From Zopfochytrium polystomum (taxonomy: Eukaryota > Chytridiomycota > Chytridiomycetes > Chytridiales > Chytridiaceae), in the NCBI GenBank assembly GCA_025765615.1, contig JAIVFJ010000249.1, positions 1 through 64,000 on the forward strand: a stretch of DNA of 64,000 nt, read 5' to 3'. Below the pieces are notes generated by a model. That model was not told the DNA's origin. It did no database searches and worked only from the letters and a program-made list of their open reading frames with translations. Shown piece after piece: positions 21,085 through 31,642 of this stretch (position 1 is its first letter; the number at the start of each line of letters is the position of its first letter). Both the position numbers and the translations under genes were made by a program.

Positions 21085-22446
21085 ATGCGATTGCGATTCT
21101 CGCCGTCCCTCTGCGCCGCCGTCTCCTCCGCGGCGGCACCGGCCCCGGCTGCCAGGACTGCCGCTTGCTCCACCACTTCCTACTCATCTGCCACCGCCAC
21201 TACCGCCCGTGGCCGCGGCAGCACGCGTTGCTTCGCCTCGTCGCCTTCTCCCAAAAATGCCGCCGCCGCTCTCGCTCCCGCCGCCCCGCTTCTGGACCAG
21301 CACAAGTCGCTCCACAAAAACATGCGCCACTTCCTGACCCTCAAGGACTTCTCCACCGCGCAGATCCTCTACCTCTTGCAGCGTTCCATCGAGCTCAAGT
21401 CGCTCCTCTCCACCACCCACCACCGCGCCGCCGCGTCCGCCCTCGTCGACGCCTTCCGCGTCCCCGCCCGCGGGACCAACGACCCCGTCACCTACGACCC
21501 CGCCCTGCTGCGCGGCAAGTCGCTCGGACTGCTGTTCTCCAAGCGCTCCACCCGCACCCGCGTCTCGGCCGAGTCCGGCTGGGCCGCGTTCGGCGGCCAC
21601 CCGCTCTTCCTCGGCCGCGCGGATATCCAGCTCGGCGACGGCGGCGAGTCATGGGAGGACACCGCCGTCGTCGCGTCGTCCATGCTCGACGCGCTCCTCG
21701 CCCGCGTCGGCCCCCACGCTGAGGTCGAGACCCTCGCGAAATACGCGAGCGCTCCCGTCATCAACGCCCTCTCAGACCGCTTCCACCCGCTGCAGGCTCT
21801 CGCTGACGCGGTCACCCTCTACGAGGCCTTCGCACTCCCGCGCCTGCGCCCGCTCGCCGGCAAAAGCAACGGCAACAGCCCCGTCTGGCTGCCCACCTTC
21901 CACCCGTCCTCGTCGTCGTCAACGCCCCTCAAGCTCGCCTGGGTCGGCGACGCAAACAACATCATCAACTCGCTGCTGGTTTCGCTCCCTCGCCTCGGCA
22001 TTCACGTCGCCGCCGCCACCCCGCCGCAGTACCCCCTCGCCCGCGACGTCCTCGACTTTGCCTTCGCCTCCACCACCGCGTCGTCCGCCTCGGCTCCCCT
22101 CATCTCCCACTCCCACGCCCCGCGCGACGCCGTCCGCGACGCCGACGTCATCGTCACAGACACCTGGGTCTCGATGGGCCAGGAATCCGAAAAGGCCCGC
22201 CGCCTCGCAGAGTTTGCCGGGTTCCAGGTCTCCGAGGCCATGGCCCGCGACGCCCGCGCCCGCGACGGGTGGAAATTTATGCACTGCCTGCCGCGCAAGC
22301 CCGAGGAGGTCGACGACGACGTGTTTTACAGCGTCGAGCGGTCGCTCGTGTTCCAGGAGGCGGAAAACCGAAAGTACACGATCATGGCCGTCTTTGAGGT
22401 CTTGTTTGAGGACCCGCGCAAGCCGTCCGGCTTCTGGGACCTGTGA
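21085..22446 (+). CDS. ARG3: Ornithine carbamoyltransferase, mitochondrial
   Basis: Single exon, 453 residues. It condenses carbamoyl phosphate with ornithine to citrulline in arginine synthesis. The first 60 or so residues are Ala/Ser/Arg-rich with almost no acids, a mitochondrial targeting peptide. Family motifs: carbamoyl-phosphate loop SKRSTRTR (from residue 152), FLGRADIQLGDGGESWEDTA, HPLQALAD (from 234), WVGDANNIINSLL, and the ornithine loop HCLPRKPEEVDDDVF (from 400). Ala-, Ser- and Pro-rich insertions explain a length above the usual 340 or so. The gene converges on ILV6 with about 314 bases between stops. High GC at third positions matches its neighbours. Confidence 0.95.
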   Translation: MRLRFSPSLCAAVSSAAAPAPAARTAACSTTSYSSATATTARGRGSTRCFASSPSPKNAAAALAPAAPLLDQHKSLHKNMRHFLTLKDFSTAQILYLLQRSIELKSLLSTTHHRAAASALVDAFRVPARGTNDPVTYDPALLRGKSLGLLFSKRSTRTRVSAESGWAAFGGHPLFLGRADIQLGDGGESWEDTAVVASSMLDALLARVGPHAEVETLAKYASAPVINALSDRFHPLQALADAVTLYEAFALPRLRPLAGKSNGNSPVWLPTFHPSSSSSTPLKLAWVGDANNIINSLLVSLPRLGIHVAAATPPQYPLARDVLDFAFASTTASSASAPLISHSHAPRDAVRDADVIVTDTWVSMGQESEKARRLAEFAGFQVSEAMARDARARDGWKFMHCLPRKPEEVDDDVFYSVERSLVFQEAENRKYTIMAVFEVLFEDPRKPSGFWDL

Positions 22447-22760
22447 CGTGGGCGCGACGAGTGTATGAGGTGTGTGGGTGAGAGGGGAACAGGTTCGAAG
22501 GAGGAAGGGAGCCGACTCGGCTACTTCAAGAATACAATAAAAGATAATAAAAAAAAACATTTGAAAATCAACAACGGCACACCAAAAAAGAAACAACACT
22601 CATTGAAAGGACTGTTTCCGAGGACCCAGCGGGAGGAACGTACTGTAGTGCCCAACGTGTGTAAAACTTCATTTATATTCTTCGTGCTCATTCCGAGCTC
22701 GCACGCTCTCTCTCTAGCAGCCCCGCTTTGGTCCCCTTTGGCCAACTCTCTCTTTCTCTC
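22447..22760. other. Convergent intergenic region OTC/ILV6
   Basis: Contains only the 3' ends of two convergent transcripts; an A-rich patch with aataaa-like sequence (caataaaagataataaa, about 22534-22552) may be the OTC polyadenylation region. Confidence 0.45.
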
Positions 22761-23959
22761 TCAACCTGGCGGCAATTGAGTCACGTCAATCGCGCCACCC
22801 TCGTCCTTGACCTCTGCCGCGCTCTCGTGCAGTCCGTCGACCGGGCTCTTGGATAGCGTAATGCTGCCCGAGCGCGTCGCCTCGACAATGCCGTACGGCT
22901 TGAGCAGCTTGAGGAACGAGTCGATCTTGTCCGGTGACGAGCACAGCTCGACAATCATGTTGTCGTACGTCACGTGCACAACGCGCGCGTTGAACAGCCG
23001 CGCGAGCTCCGTCACGGCCTGCCGGTGGATGCCGGCGGCAAGGAGCGGTGAGATGGTTGGTTTCTGCAAAAAATCGAGGACCAAATTAGTGGGTTTATTT
23101 TCGTCGGCCTGGTTCTGCACCTCCCAGTCACTTACTACGGACAAACCAACACCGCACACAAACAAAATTCTCACCTCATGATGAGCCTCCGCGCCCGCCT
23201 CTGCAGCCACAGCAGCAGCAGCAGCAGCACCTGCCGCCGCGCTGCCGCCGCTGCTCTCGGCCGGCGCCGACGTCGGGTGGTAGTCCAACGGCAGCCCGGA
23301 CACCTTGACCAGCAGTAGCTCGCGCTCGACAATCTTGGAGTGGGTGTAGTCCAGCACGGCCCACACGGGCACCAGGTCCTCGAGCTGCCGGCGCGCCTGC
23401 TCGATGGTGGCCTCTTTGCCGCGCAGGATGATCGTCATCCGCGACAGGTCCGGCACGTCCGTCTTGGCGACAACCAGCGAGTCGATGTTGAAGCTCCGCC
23501 CAGCGAGGATGCCCGAGACGCGCGAGAGGACGCCCGGTTCGTTGGCCACGAGGCAGTTGAGGATGTGCCGGGTGATGGGGCTGAAGTTTGTTCACGGGGG
23601 GAAGGAGGGAAGGTCGGGAGCGCGGGTTAGCTGGGTGTCATTGGGGTGGTAAAAACAAAAAGGAGAGTGAACAAAAGAAAAAGGGGAATGGAGGGCGGGT
23701 CCCCGCACCTTGGGCCGAGAGGGGGGGTGTTGTACAGAATGTTGTTGACGGCGTCTTCGGCGGTTGGCGGCGGGGTCGCGATCAGGGGATGGTCCAGCAG
23801 GCTGAAGCGCCGGCCGCGGATGTGACGGTGTGGAGTGTGCGCGACGGCCGACACCGTGAACGATCGGTGGGGTGCGGCGACCGCCCGCCTGCTGCTGCTG
23901 CACGTAGCTGCACGAACAGCAGCAGAGGCGGCGGAGACAACGGCGGCGGCGACGGTCAT
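22761..23959 (-). CDS. ILV6: Acetolactate synthase regulatory (small) subunit
   Basis: Exons on the minus strand are 23709-23959, 23175-23580 and 22761-23063 (320 residues). The first exon is a mitochondrial targeting sequence. Exon 2 begins the ACT domain: PITRHILNCLVANEPGVLSR, FNIDSLVVAKTDVPDLSRMTI, then VWAVLDYTHSKIVERELLLVK. An Ala-rich insert separates it from the C-terminal domain (AVTELARLFNARVVHV, LLKPYGIVEATRSG). Together these are the valine-sensing regulatory subunit of the first common enzyme of branched-chain amino acid synthesis. The second intron is 111 nt, a multiple of three, and has no stop codon, so retention would add 37 residues between the domains without breaking the frame. 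Confidence 0.92.
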
Positions 23960-24359
23960 AGCTTGGTCGGCGCTGTTACGGTCCGCGGGGATGGGGTGGT
24001 TGCGAGGGTAGAGAAGGGGAAGAAGAGTTGAGAAAGCGAGGAGAAACGGTGCAGTCGGCTATTAGGGCTCTCTTTCTCTTTTTTTATTGTTTTCGTTTTG
24101 CCCTTTCATTCATTCTCTTGTTTGTGTTATCTCTCTCATCAGTTTGTCTGTCTCTGGCCCATCTCGCTTTCTTCCGCGATCGAGTGCATTCAGACAGACA
24201 GACAGACAGACAGACAGACGAATGATGATTAACACAGAGATTTTCACCCATCAATCAGTCGCAAAAACAGAAAAAAATCACCCGCCCAGATTAGATCAAA
24301 AAAATCACGTGACAAGACCATCTTCATATTGCGCGCGTGGATAGCACTGCGGAGCACAA
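23960..24359. other. Intergenic region upstream of ILV6
   Basis: No gene. It holds the ILV6 promoter, read leftwards, and the 3' end of the coiled-coil gene. A (CAGA)n tract lies at 24191-24220, mirrored by similar tracts near 2653 and 54959. Confidence 0.5.
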
Positions 24360-25357
24360 CTACCGTTTTCGCTTCTTTGTGGTCCGATCTCTTGACGACG
24401 ACGACGACGACGGCGCCGCGGTCTCCATCGCAGAGGGACCCCCAGGTGCCACCGCTGCTGCCGCTGCTGCTGCTGGCGCGGGCGAGGACCCAGTCAAGCC
24501 CTCAGCTTCGAACTCGGCCTCCCGACGTGCCGCCCGCCGCTCGTCGAGTAAACTTTCAACGGAGACAATACGTGGGAATCAATGGGAGGCGAAGGCGGCA
24601 GTTGTGTCAAAGATCAAATGTGCAACAGGAGGTTAGTGGTGCTCGACAAGCGCACTGTTTGACGAATGGTCCTAACGCGAATGAGGGGCAGGGCTTAGAA
24701 AAAAGAAAAAAAAAAAAAAAAAAGAAAAAAAAAAGAAAGGAAGAAGTGGGACCAAGAATGTACCGTGATGTCTCTCTGTCAAGCAATTCTTGGAGTGGTC
24801 TGGTTGGTGAAAGCCCATGCTCACGTCGCAGCCCGTCAACTTTGCCCCGGATCGACTCGTATTCTCCGCCTTTTAATTCATTTATCTTGGCATTGGCCTC
24901 CTCTCGGGCAGCCTCGAGCTTTCCCTCTGCAGTTGCAATCTTGCAACAGGTATTCGTGAGCGAGCCAGGATTTGGATAGAGCGAGAGAGAGAGAGAAAGG
25001 CAGTGAGCAAGCCCAAGCTGAAACAGAAAAACGTGCGCCCTCCTCACTTCATTCATGTCGGCTTGAACGCCTGCCAGTAGCTTTAAAAGCGTATCTTTTT
25101 CCTTTAACAGTAATCTCTTTTCCGAAGCGAGCTCATCCAGCGAGTGGCCTATCTTGTCCCTCTCGACATGAAGGCCGATGAGATTGTGCTGAAGTTCTTT
25201 GAGGGATCCCGTCAGTTCGCTTGCAGATTGATGGGCACAGCGTCAGTTCGACCATGCGACCCAGGAATGGTAGAAATACTAAGCAGTTCCGATCGCCCAC
25301 GACATACCGAAGACGCATAAGGGACTCGAGCCGATCTGCTGCGGCTGGCAGAGCCAT
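24360..25357 (-). CDS. Small coiled-coil protein, unrecognised
   Basis: Four exons whose phases agree, 25308-25357, 25048-25219, 24764-24939 and 24360-24552, give 196 residues. The first 140 are strongly heptad-like and charged (RLESLMRLRELTGSLKELQ, ERDKIGHSLDELASEKRLLL, KLEAAREEANAKINELKGG), then an Ala/Ser-rich stretch and a basic C-terminus TTKKRKR that could be a nuclear localisation signal. The start at 25357 is chosen because an upstream ATG at 25504 would place the coding region antisense over the BolA targeting peptide. The length and coiled-coil pattern are those of small kinetochore or spindle components, but I do not recognise a specific family. It is transcribed divergently from BolA, 35 bases away. 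Confidence 0.65.
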
Positions 25358-25392
25358 CACCGTTGACAAGCCCGCCGAAGAAAAAGGAAAGG
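25358..25392. promoter_or_regulatory. Compact bidirectional promoter
   Basis: Only 35 bases separate the start codons of the coiled-coil gene (minus, 25357) and BolA (plus, 25393). Both transcripts must therefore start within each other's coding region or use start sites inside this interval. If BolA starts at the second in-frame ATG at 25396 or at 25549, the gap is larger. Confidence 0.4.
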
Positions 25393-26013
25393 ATGATGTT
25401 TCAAACCCAGACCCGTTACTTGTCAACGATCTTGCTGCGCCAGCGATCGCCTTTCCTCCAACCGCATCAACCAGCACGTCGTTTCGTTCGGATGGCCGCT
25501 CCATTAACTACCTCCGCCTCTGCCGCGGCGGGACCGATATATCGGTCCATGGAGGCAAAGCTGACGGAGGCCTTGTCTCCAGAGTCGCTCGTCATTCGCG
25601 ACGATAGGTTCTCTTATGAATAGCTTGTGACCCTATATCTCTTCTGATCTGACTCCGATTTCTTCTTTCCGGACCTCAAGTGCAAAGCATGCACACCACG
25701 CGGCGATGCGGGGATCGTCTGCAGTGGAAAGCCACTTTGCGGTGACGATCGTATCGGCAGCGTTCGCCGGAAAGGTACCCAAACCTCTGCCTTCATGTGG
25801 TGCGCCGCGCTCGAATGACAACGAAATTCCTGACAACCTCTTTTTTTTTTTTTTTTTTTTTTTTCTCTCTTCTATTTTCAACAGACTCTAATTCAGCGGC
25901 ACCAGCTCGTTTACAAAATTCTCGACGAGGAGCTGAAGGTCAAAGGTGTACATGCGCTCCAGATTCATGCAAAGACACCAGAGGAGATTACGCGGGCGGG
26001 CGGGAAGCAATAA
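25393..26013 (+). CDS. BolA-like protein, probably mitochondrial (BOLA1 type)
   Basis: Exons 25393-25607, 25681-25774 and 25885-26013 join in phase to 145 residues. The first 40 residues are rich in Arg, Ser and Gln with few acids (TRYLSTILLRQRSPF, ARRFVRM), a likely mitochondrial targeting peptide. The BolA domain follows: GPIYRSMEAKLTEAL, IRDDSAKHAHHA, ESHFAVTIVSAAFAGK, RHQLVYKILDEEL and VHALQIHAKTPEEI. BolA proteins act with monothiol glutaredoxins in trafficking [2Fe-2S] or [4Fe-4S] clusters; BOLA1 is the mitochondrial member carrying GPI upstream of the domain. The invariant His of the RH motif and the acceptor His near the first helix are present. Intron 2 contains a run of about 22 T residues. 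Confidence 0.88.
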
Positions 26014-26919
26014 ATTATCGCCCCATGTGTGCTATGCGATGTTTGCGTTGGGATTAATTTTACGAGATTGATGACCCAACTGTCGATGGCTTCATTCGTC
26101 GTGCGTCTTTTTTTTTTTAATAAATTGGTTTCTGTGAGGTCAGTCGCCAGTGATTTACAGTATTGTGCAGAACAAACAACAATTGATGAAGGCAAACATT
26201 AGGAGCTCCTCGGCTACAGAAACAGCTGTAACAATGGAGCCAGCTGATCCTGCAACATTTCCAAGGCAGGGAGACTATCCCTATGCTTAGATTCTTGCGA
26301 TGTTAATTGTAGGAGGGATCCAAATCTACACGGCCATACACGCGCAGGGCCAACCGCCACCGCGCCCACACTGTGACTTTGTTGTTTCATCTCTCCTGTT
26401 CAGCTTTTGAGAGGACTCCAGGGCTGGAGTTCTAAAACAATAAAAAAGGTCTCCTGTTTTGGCATTTCCTCATCATCGATTCCTATTTACTATATACAGT
26501 AATTTTTTTATTTTTTTTTATTTTTAAGAGCAGGTCAACAATGTCCGTTGAAGTGGCAGTGGCAACCTGTAGTGGCGCCTCAAATTTCGGACTCCGAAGA
26601 AGAAATGAAGGGCTTTTTCAATGTTTTGTTTGTTTTTTTCTTCGCCCCTTTTATATAATTTTTCTTTTTGCCTTGTTTTTTTCTTGTGCCTATTTTCGGT
26701 CTGGCGGCAAGCCTTGGCGTGGCGTGGGACGGACGGACCTCGAACGGTTTTACTTGCTTGTCTCTGGTGTTCCGCTTCAAGCGGCGTCTATCTATCACGC
26801 CCACCCCCTCCCGGCCGGAACCGCAGCTTCGCCGCAGCTCTCACGGTTGGGGATAAAAAGAGAGAAATATCGACAACGGCAGCAATCAGTCCCCCCCCGC
26901 TCTTTGCCCGCCCCTCGCA
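26014..26919. other. Intergenic region upstream of RGS gene
   Basis: No supported gene. Frames at 26187-26288 and 26541-27050 are open but have no codon bias and do not join to the RGS frame with good splice sites. T-rich stretches occur at about 26108-26120 and 26505-26525. Confidence 0.45.
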
Positions 26920-28229
26920 ATGTTCAACCTGGTGCGCGGGGCATCCCCGACCCCTCCCTTTGCTACTGCGATCCGCTAACACTATCATTCCCCTGCGCCA
27001 ACAGTTCAAGCAGCGGTCCAAGGTTTCGGCGCCGCTCATGGCCGACATAACCGTTGCTGACGTCGAAATCGGCGGAATGCCCCGGCTCATGGTTTCCCGT
27101 ATTCCGCTAGCTTACTACCTCGTGTCACTCATGGAAGACTACTGCTCTGAAAATCTCGTGAGTTGTTGTGGAACAAGCAGACAAGGAGGGTCGGGTGAAA
27201 AGTAAACCACTGCGATGAGAGCCTTGCAGCCAGTCCAACTTTGCTAACATTATATTACCAGTTTTTCCACTTGGAAGCTACTTTCTACACCGCGAGCGGC
27301 CCATCAATGTCACCTGAGCAGCTGGAAGCCCACGCATCCCACATCTTCAAAACGTACTTGGAGCCCGATAGCCTGTTCGAAGTCAACGTGGATTTCAAAC
27401 TCCGCAAGCAGTGCCAGGAAGCCCTCGAGTGAGTCCAAATGTAGACATAGATTTGGTCTAGACACCGCTTCAACCGGGCCAGACTTCCACCACCACTTTC
27501 AAGCTGGCAATGATCGCTAAACATAGCTTCATTTTAGGTCAAAAACCGACCTCGCGAAGATTTTCGAGTTACCCGCAAAACATATCTTTGGCCTCCTTGA
27601 GGCTTCGTACATCAAATTTCTGCGCGGCCCATATGCCGCGAAGCTTCGGTTAGAGCAGGACGGTGAGTAGGATGGGCTCCTCCCTAAACCAGTCTCTCCC
27701 AGAACACACAAAGCGGAAGGTTGGAATAGCAGTAAAGATATTCCACTTCTCGTCGCACGCTCTTACTAGAAAGAACCCTCTTCAACTAGAGCAGCAGCAA
27801 AGTGGCATTTTAAGCCTCGTGATCACTAAACCCATGTACCTTCTATTCGTTCTTTCGATGGGCAGGGGCTACGGACATTGCTGTCACGGCAAAAAGTCGA
27901 GACGAAGTCATGGCGGTCATCGTCAGCCGGCTTAGGGAGCAAGGAAGCCACGGGAAGCTGGTCGACCCGGAAGCTGCCGAGAAGCGCGCAGTCTCGCTGC
28001 AGCACATGGTAGCAGAATTTTGCAGAACTGTGTTGGATGTAAGTGTCATACCGCGTGGGGGGTGGGAACGAGGATAAGCCGATTCGGGCCGTCTCTCGTT
28101 ATTCTAGTCTAAACTATGACTTTTTTCACTGCGTCAAAACAGGTTCCGGTGGAAAAATCGCTGGAGATGATACGGTCCTCGAAACCCCCCGCCGAGCGCA
28201 CAAACAGCCCAAGACTAAAGAAGAAGTGA
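26920..28229 (+). CDS. RGS-domain protein (regulator of G-protein signalling)
   Basis: Six exons in consistent phase: 26920-26931, 27005-27157, 27262-27428, 27538-27662, 27866-28038 and 28143-28229, 238 residues. The first exon codes for only MFNL. The RGS box spans about residues 30-135: IPLAYYLVSLMEDYCSENLF, FHLEATFYTASGPSM, HIFKTYLEPDSLFEVN, IFGLLEASYIKFLRGPYAAKL. This helical domain speeds GTP hydrolysis by G-alpha subunits. The C-terminal 90 residues are helical and basic, without a second recognised domain. No transmembrane helix or DEP domain is present, so it is unlike the larger FlbA/Sst2 and Rgs proteins of Dikarya and is closest to small single-domain RGS proteins. Confidence 0.82.
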
Positions 28230-28473
28230 CAGGTTCCTTAGCTTTCGTCCTCTCGGGTTTGTGCTGGGAATGGGCATTTGGGCTTGTATCAAGAAGGAAC
28301 AGTGCAGCGTGTTATGCAGCGCAATATGGGCGCACACTAATCGTGAAGTTGGCGTGCGCGTTTCATATAAAGAAAACTTCCTTGACAAACTGCCGTTTTT
28401 GCTGCTCCCGCACATAAAACGCTCCTCGTCGTCCGCCTCTTTCGATACATCTTGTGCTCCGCAACGAGTCACG

Positions 28474-29455
28474 ATGCCACCAACGCTGGCTCATGCCCGC
28501 ACCGAAGCCACCCTCTTCAGCGATGACCTGTCTGCCCCTGTGAGGGACCCCGCCGCGAAGACCCTCCGCAAAGTGGATGGGGAAAAGTATGGCTCACCTC
28601 AGCTGCCATTACGACGTCGCGTCGCGATTGAAGCCGCGTCAGAGTATGACACGCTTCTGGTGCTGCTCGAGAAGGTGTTGGTATGGTCGTTCGTTCGTTT
28701 CACAGAACTCCGAACTTTTCATGTTCTTCTTAAAGGACTTTTCGATTCTGAACTGGTCCAACCTATCTTCGCATGATCTTACCTTGTCTTCGCCTGATCT
28801 ATTGGGATCGTGGTGGGCTCATGCTTTCTTGTTGGTAAGCACAGTCCGATCCCCAGCTCCCAGTGACGGTACCACGACCACCTTACGATCCGCACGAAAT
28901 GTTCAGCCTTGTCCGACGGTCGGTGTTTTCGCGCAGAAGCACTTTTCCATTTTGTTCGCATCGGGTTAATAAGTGCCCACCCCGACAAAGAACAGGCACA
29001 AGAAGATTGGGCGAGAGCTGCAGGCAGAATTCACCGCGGACGTGTGCGAACTGCTCCAGACGCCTCGACCGGACACCTCTGAAATTCAAGATTGCCTGCA
29101 CTACCTCCTCCACTCTGTTCCTCTCAAAGGTAGTGTCGCTTACAGGTCGCTATCGTCGACTTTGAAGTCGTATTGACAAGCTTCTTCGGCGAAGACTGGC
29201 GAAACTGCGGTCGCTGGCTTCGAGACCCGCCGAACGAGAGCCAGCTGAGGCGCATCAACACTCTCGGGCTTCACCGTTTCTGCGGCAAGGCGAGGTCGAC
29301 TTTCAGGAGGCTGATGGGATACAAACTCACCCCAAACTTGGTTTGCTGGCACATGGTCCACTCGCTCCAGAATTTGCGAGGTGGCCTTATCCCAGAGTCG
29401 ATTCGAACCATACTCTGCATACTACTCAAGGACTACACCGCCGGTATGTTGGCAG

Positions 29456-29548
<93 letters not shown>

Positions 29549-30562
29549 GTTAATCTCTCCTTCGCCCTCCATCGCTTCGCTCGCATTCTCTCCACAGACC
29601 CGAAAAAATGCCGTGACATCCGCCTCGTCCGTGAATTGCTTCGAGTGTGCGATCACTCCAATCATATTCTCAGACAGACCCAGTTCCTATGCACAAGAAT
29701 CACGCAAAAAGACCACACGACGCACCCGCTGTCTCTGGCGGCTGCGGTTCCGGTGCACGACGCAAACTACCGGCCACGAACGACTATTGAGAGGCGAGCA
29801 TGCATCTTGGCCGCGATGCAGCGCGAGGCCGATGGTGGCGGCGCCGGCGGCAGTGCTCGGGGCGACGCCTGCAGCGCAAAGGAGCTCCGGCCGCCACCCA
29901 CGCCCGAATCGATAGGGTCGTCGTCGTTCTCGTCGTCCTCGTCGTCCTCGAAAGCGCCGTCGCATTCTGCGTCGTCCTCAATCTCCTATACATACCTCTC
30001 TCAGTCGACGCACTTCTTTGACTCATCGCCGTCGCTGCACGCGTGTCTGCCACTTCCGTCTGGTCCAGCCACTCCGTCCACCTCACCCCGGTCATCGCGG
30101 CAGTCAAATGGGGTTCCTCCGAGCATTCCCACCCAGCAATCCTTCGCGACGACCCTCCAGGGCCATGCGGATCTCCTGCCCCTCCCGCTGTCCACGCCGA
30201 TGCGGAGGTTGACTCCGGCCGAAGTCGACGCGCTTCGGCGCGAGCAGGCATCCCATTTGTTCGGTCGCGCGCTGTTTCGAGCGCGGCGCGCTCTTTGGTG
30301 CCCCTCGGCGATGCCGATGACGTGGCCGATAGGCGCGCAAAGCAAGGCGGCAGGGAAGTGCAGGGCAGGGCCAGGCGGCAGCGAGTGGGGAAGGGGTGTG
30401 GTGGAGGAGGGGTCAGTGGGGGAGAGACATCGCCCGATGGTTTCGGAGAAAGATGGCGTTCAGGAGGAGGGGGAGGCCCGTCGGGAGGCGAGCGAGAAGC
30501 GCATGGAGACGTGGACTTTGATATGGGGCGCCATTATAGGACAGCCAGAGGTGTTTTTCTGA
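28474..30562 (+). CDS. Unrecognised protein, Ser-rich C-terminal half
   Basis: A five-exon model with consistent phases: 28474-28674, 28706-28834, 28991-29129, 29168-29443 and 29598-30562 (569 residues). The first half is helical and hydrophobic (EYDTLLVLLEK, SELFMFFLKDFSILNW, CELLQTPRPDTSEIQDCLHYLL, FRRLMGYKLTPNLVCWHMV) and could be an alpha-helical repeat or ENTH/VHS-like fold; I cannot name it. The C-terminal half is Ser/Pro/Ala-rich and ends in a charged segment. The third intron would be only 38 nt and the first 31 nt, so those junctions are tentative. The last intron carries 42 CT repeats. The reading frame of exon 4 was chosen because it has the highest third-position GC and joins exon 5 in phase. 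Confidence 0.5.
29461..29544. repeat. (CT)42 microsatellite inside an intron
   Basis: 84 bases of perfect CT dinucleotide within the intron 29444-29597, upstream of the acceptor tctctccacag. It forms an extreme polypyrimidine tract on the sense strand. Confidence 0.9.
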
Positions 30563-30644
30563 AACTCTTTCTCGAAATAAAACAACAGCCACGAATAGTA
30601 GAACGACCACCGCCAAAACTTCGTCAGCAGCCCAACCCTCCGCC

Positions 30645-31583
30645 ATGCCGATCAACATTACATCCGAGTCTGAGGTATTTACTCGCGGCATAATGAGATC
30701 GGGCAGTGCGAACGGACGCGGCTCGTTTCGCACTGGCCTTGGATCCCATTACCGCTCCAAACGGGCCGTCCCCTGCAACCGAATAACACCGCGATCGCGA
30801 TGCGCCCGCCACTTTTCGATCTTTTAACACTCGCCTGCCCCCCCCCAGTTCAATGAATACATCAACTCATCGAAGTTGACCGTCGTTGACTTCACAGCAG
30901 CTTGGTGCGGGTGAGTATGGTCGACGATTCCTACTCTTCGCACTTGGTCGCGCTGACGAATTTTTTGGCGAACGAACCCTTTGATCTGGCGAACGAATCC
31001 TTGGATCTGATAGACCGTGCAAGATGGGTTAGTCGATTCAGCGTGGATGCTTCGAGTTTCTTACTCTGGCCTATTCTGCAGTTGCGCCCCGCTTCGAAGC
31101 GCTTTCAAAAAAATACCCTGAATTCAACTTTTTGAAGGTCGACGTTGACGAAAATAGGGTAATGAGTCCTCACTTTATGTGAGTCCGCGTTCTCCTAATC
31201 CTTAAATGATCGCCTCACTTTCAACCGTCCCCCTGTAGTCCGTAGCCTCTACGCATGGGGTACGCGCCATGCCGACATTCATGCTCTTCCGATCAGGGAA
31301 ACGACTGGAGGAGGTGGTTGGAGCTGATATCGTCAAGGTGGAGCGTCTCGTCGAGTCGCATGGCAAAGCTTCTGGTGGATTCCCAACTTCCGGAGGCAGG
31401 AAACTCGGTGGCTCTGGGCCGTCTGGCAGCAGCAGCAGCAGCTCATCCACAACTTCCTCCTCCGTTTCCCCTTCGGCCGTGGGCTCTGGCTTCTTGTCGA
31501 ACCTCACTCCTTTGCAACAACAGTACCTTATCTTTGCCGGCATCTTGCTCGCTTTCGTCTATCTGTACTTCAAGCAGCAATAA
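30645..31583 (+). CDS. Tail-anchored thioredoxin-domain protein
   Basis: Exons 30645-30674, 30849-30910, 31014-31027, 31082-31158 and 31239-31583 give 175 residues. The thioredoxin fold is complete: TVVDFTAAWCGPCKMVAP active site, FNFLKVDVDENR, STHGVRAMPTFMLF with the cis-Pro, and EEVVGAD. The WCGPCKM motif only appears when the 14-nt exon 31014-31027 is included: exon 2 ends ...WCG and exon 4 starts with the codons for APRFEAL. After a Gly/Ser linker the C-terminus has one hydrophobic helix (YLIFAGILLAFVYLYF) five residues from the end, a tail anchor that would place the redox domain on the cytosolic face of the ER or outer mitochondrial membrane. Presumed disulfide reductase. Confidence 0.88.
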
Positions 31584-31642
31584 TTACGGAAGCCGCAGTC
31601 TTAATATCAAAAACCTTATAAGTCTTTATCCATCTCTTTTTC

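Noticed and set aside
25133..25504. Minus-strand start at 25504 for the coiled-coil gene
   Set aside because: It would run antisense across the BolA targeting peptide; the extra residues show no coiled coil, and the shorter start at 25357 suffices.
26541..27050. ORF upstream of the RGS gene as its first exon
   Set aside because: No donor joins it in phase to the RGS exons; the short MFNL exon with gtgcgc donor does.
28918..29090. Alternative frame in the unrecognised gene (CFRAEALFHFVRIGLIS...)
   Set aside because: Looks protein-like but has lower third-position GC and cannot be joined in phase to the downstream exons.
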